Shown here piece by piece: positions 63,337 to 64,000 of a DNA stretch of 64,000 nucleotides. Both the position numbers and the translations under genes were made by a program. The notes under the pieces were generated by a model, which was given only the letters and a program-made list of their open reading frames with translations, did not search any database and was not told where the DNA came from. Where the stretch lies: NCBI RefSeq assembly GCF_002993325.1, contig NZ_PVNO01000025.1, positions 310,001-374,000 of the forward strand, given 5' to 3'. Source of the stretch: Alteromonas gracilis. Its GTDB lineage: Bacteria; Pseudomonadota; Gammaproteobacteria; Enterobacterales; Alteromonadaceae. Positions within the stretch are counted from its first letter, which is position 1. Every line of letters starts with the position of its first letter.

Positions 63337-63648
63337 ACAGTGCAGCGTCGCTATGCGCTTTACACAGTGTCATATCTATACGGTTACATTGCCTGATGAT
63401 ACGAGCTATCTAAGATGCAGAGCATGCTGAGATATATGCCACTACTATTATTGTTAAAGGCTTCGTAATTAATACTTTAGTTTACGTTAACACGCATTGT
63501 ATTTTTACGCATTTACATAAGTTTAGTTGCCAACGTGGTGCGACAAAATAGAAAAAAATCTGGGTGATTTTAAACCTTTAGCTTACCCCAGAACGTGATA
63601 AGCATGGCGATGAATGGAAAAGCGTGCACGCATTGACAGACGCAAATG
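63337..63648. other. Intergenic stretch upstream of iorA
   Basis: About 310 AT-rich bases; I see no gene, clear hairpin or repeat. It presumably holds the iorA promoter. Confidence 0.35.
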
Positions 63649-63864
63649 TTATCGAAGCTTCCTCATAAGAAGAAAGCGATCTATTTTGCGAGCACTCAAT
63701 GTCATGGTGCGCTGGCTATACTTAAGCCAACCGCGCGCTCTAGGCCAGTCATAGCTCAATAGAACAAGTCCGGCAATAACGAAGAGAATTGAGCCAGGAA
63801 GCAATGTTAAAACAATTCCGCCAGCAAATAGTATTGCGCCAAGAGTAAGTCTTAGTATACGCAT
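63649..63864 (-). CDS. PGPGW-like small membrane protein
   Basis: A 71-residue protein with two hydrophobic helices around LLPGSILFVIAGLVLLSYDWPRARGWL, the pattern of the PGPGW/TerC-associated membrane families (L-P-G-S near a small loop, then W-P-x-A-R). Basic tail. Function unknown; single gene. Family call is from motif only. Confidence 0.55.
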   Translation of the reverse strand: MRILRLTLGAILFAGGIVLTLLPGSILFVIAGLVLLSYDWPRARGWLKYSQRTMTLSARKIDRFLLMRKLR

Positions 63865-64000
63865 GTGTCTAAACTCGTCTTATAAGGCTGATTATTAATG
63901 TAGTGTCGCTTAACCTACTTTGTTTTCCAATAATAAAAATGTAAATGTTTGTACTGGATTTGTTTAGAGATAAAAGCACCTCACAGTATGCATAATATTG

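Noticed and set aside
1-64000. CRISPR array, tRNA or rRNA genes
   Set aside because: I found no regular spacer-repeat array and no cloverleaf-like sequence apart from the tmRNA ends; a covariance search could be decisive but was not possible.

Overview
The window looks like a stretch of chromosome from a marine gammaproteobacterium of the Alteromonas type. This is inferred from the gene families, the AT-leaning base composition, the tmRNA with an ANDETYALAA tag, the smpB/ratA/rnfH neighbourhood and the divergent ppsR/ppsA pair. No database search was possible, so genus-level placement is inference.

Layout, left to right. 1-2.2 kb: end of a TonB-dependent receptor, a small membrane protein and a PepSY membrane protein (iron-uptake type set). 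2.2-10.5 kb: housekeeping and envelope genes (zinc-ribbon protein, COQ7-type hydroxylase, SMP-30/strictosidine-synthase-like protein, S41 protease lipoprotein, YgiQ radical SAM protein, EVE protein, DoxX-like protein). 10.7-21.7 kb: a co-directional cluster of TonB receptor, VTT-flavoprotein fusion, DUF547 protein, YnjB/YnjC/YnjD-like ABC importer, YnjF-like CDP-alcohol phosphatidyltransferase and a sterol-desaturase-family hydroxylase. It resembles an enlarged version of the E. coli ydjXYZ-ynj region. 21.8-33.5 kb: secreted nuclease, ExoD protein, GGDEF protein, a SatD/DUF3307 pair behind a large nested palindrome, a DUF4437 cupin divergent from a LysR regulator, an ABC-2 exporter operon and a small outer-membrane barrel.

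33.81-48.46 kb is a 14.6-kb genomic island inserted in the 3' end of ssrA. Evidence: an exact 20-bp direct repeat of the tmRNA 3' end at both borders, a tyrosine integrase next to the intact ssrA, paired 13-bp-phased integrase-arm-like repeats at both ends, and a stranded terminator outside the left border that probably once served ssrA. Inside are an AlpA regulator plus HUH Rep-like protein, a serine recombinase, two GIY-YIG-type genes (one broken), a HEPN-like protein, a KAP P-loop NTPase, a DUF5677 protein, a PEP-CTERM protein, a decayed second integrase and several unrecognised small genes. Two directly repeated ~77-bp hairpin elements (40.05 and 46.18 kb) bracket the KAP/DUF5677/PEP-CTERM cargo; I do not recognise this element, and it is the strongest candidate for something undescribed. 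No phage structural or packaging genes are visible, so the island looks like a satellite-like or integrative element.

48.4-64 kb returns to the core chromosome: ssrA, an old-yellow-enzyme oxidoreductase, smpB, ratA-rnfH, a BCCT transporter with a MarR regulator, a TPR-like secreted protein, ppsR/ppsA, two very small genes with palindromic upstream regions, and an IorAB-type molybdenum hydroxylase. tmRNA and SmpB (ribosome rescue) lie within 2 kb of each other, so the island's insertion point sits inside a core quality-control locus.
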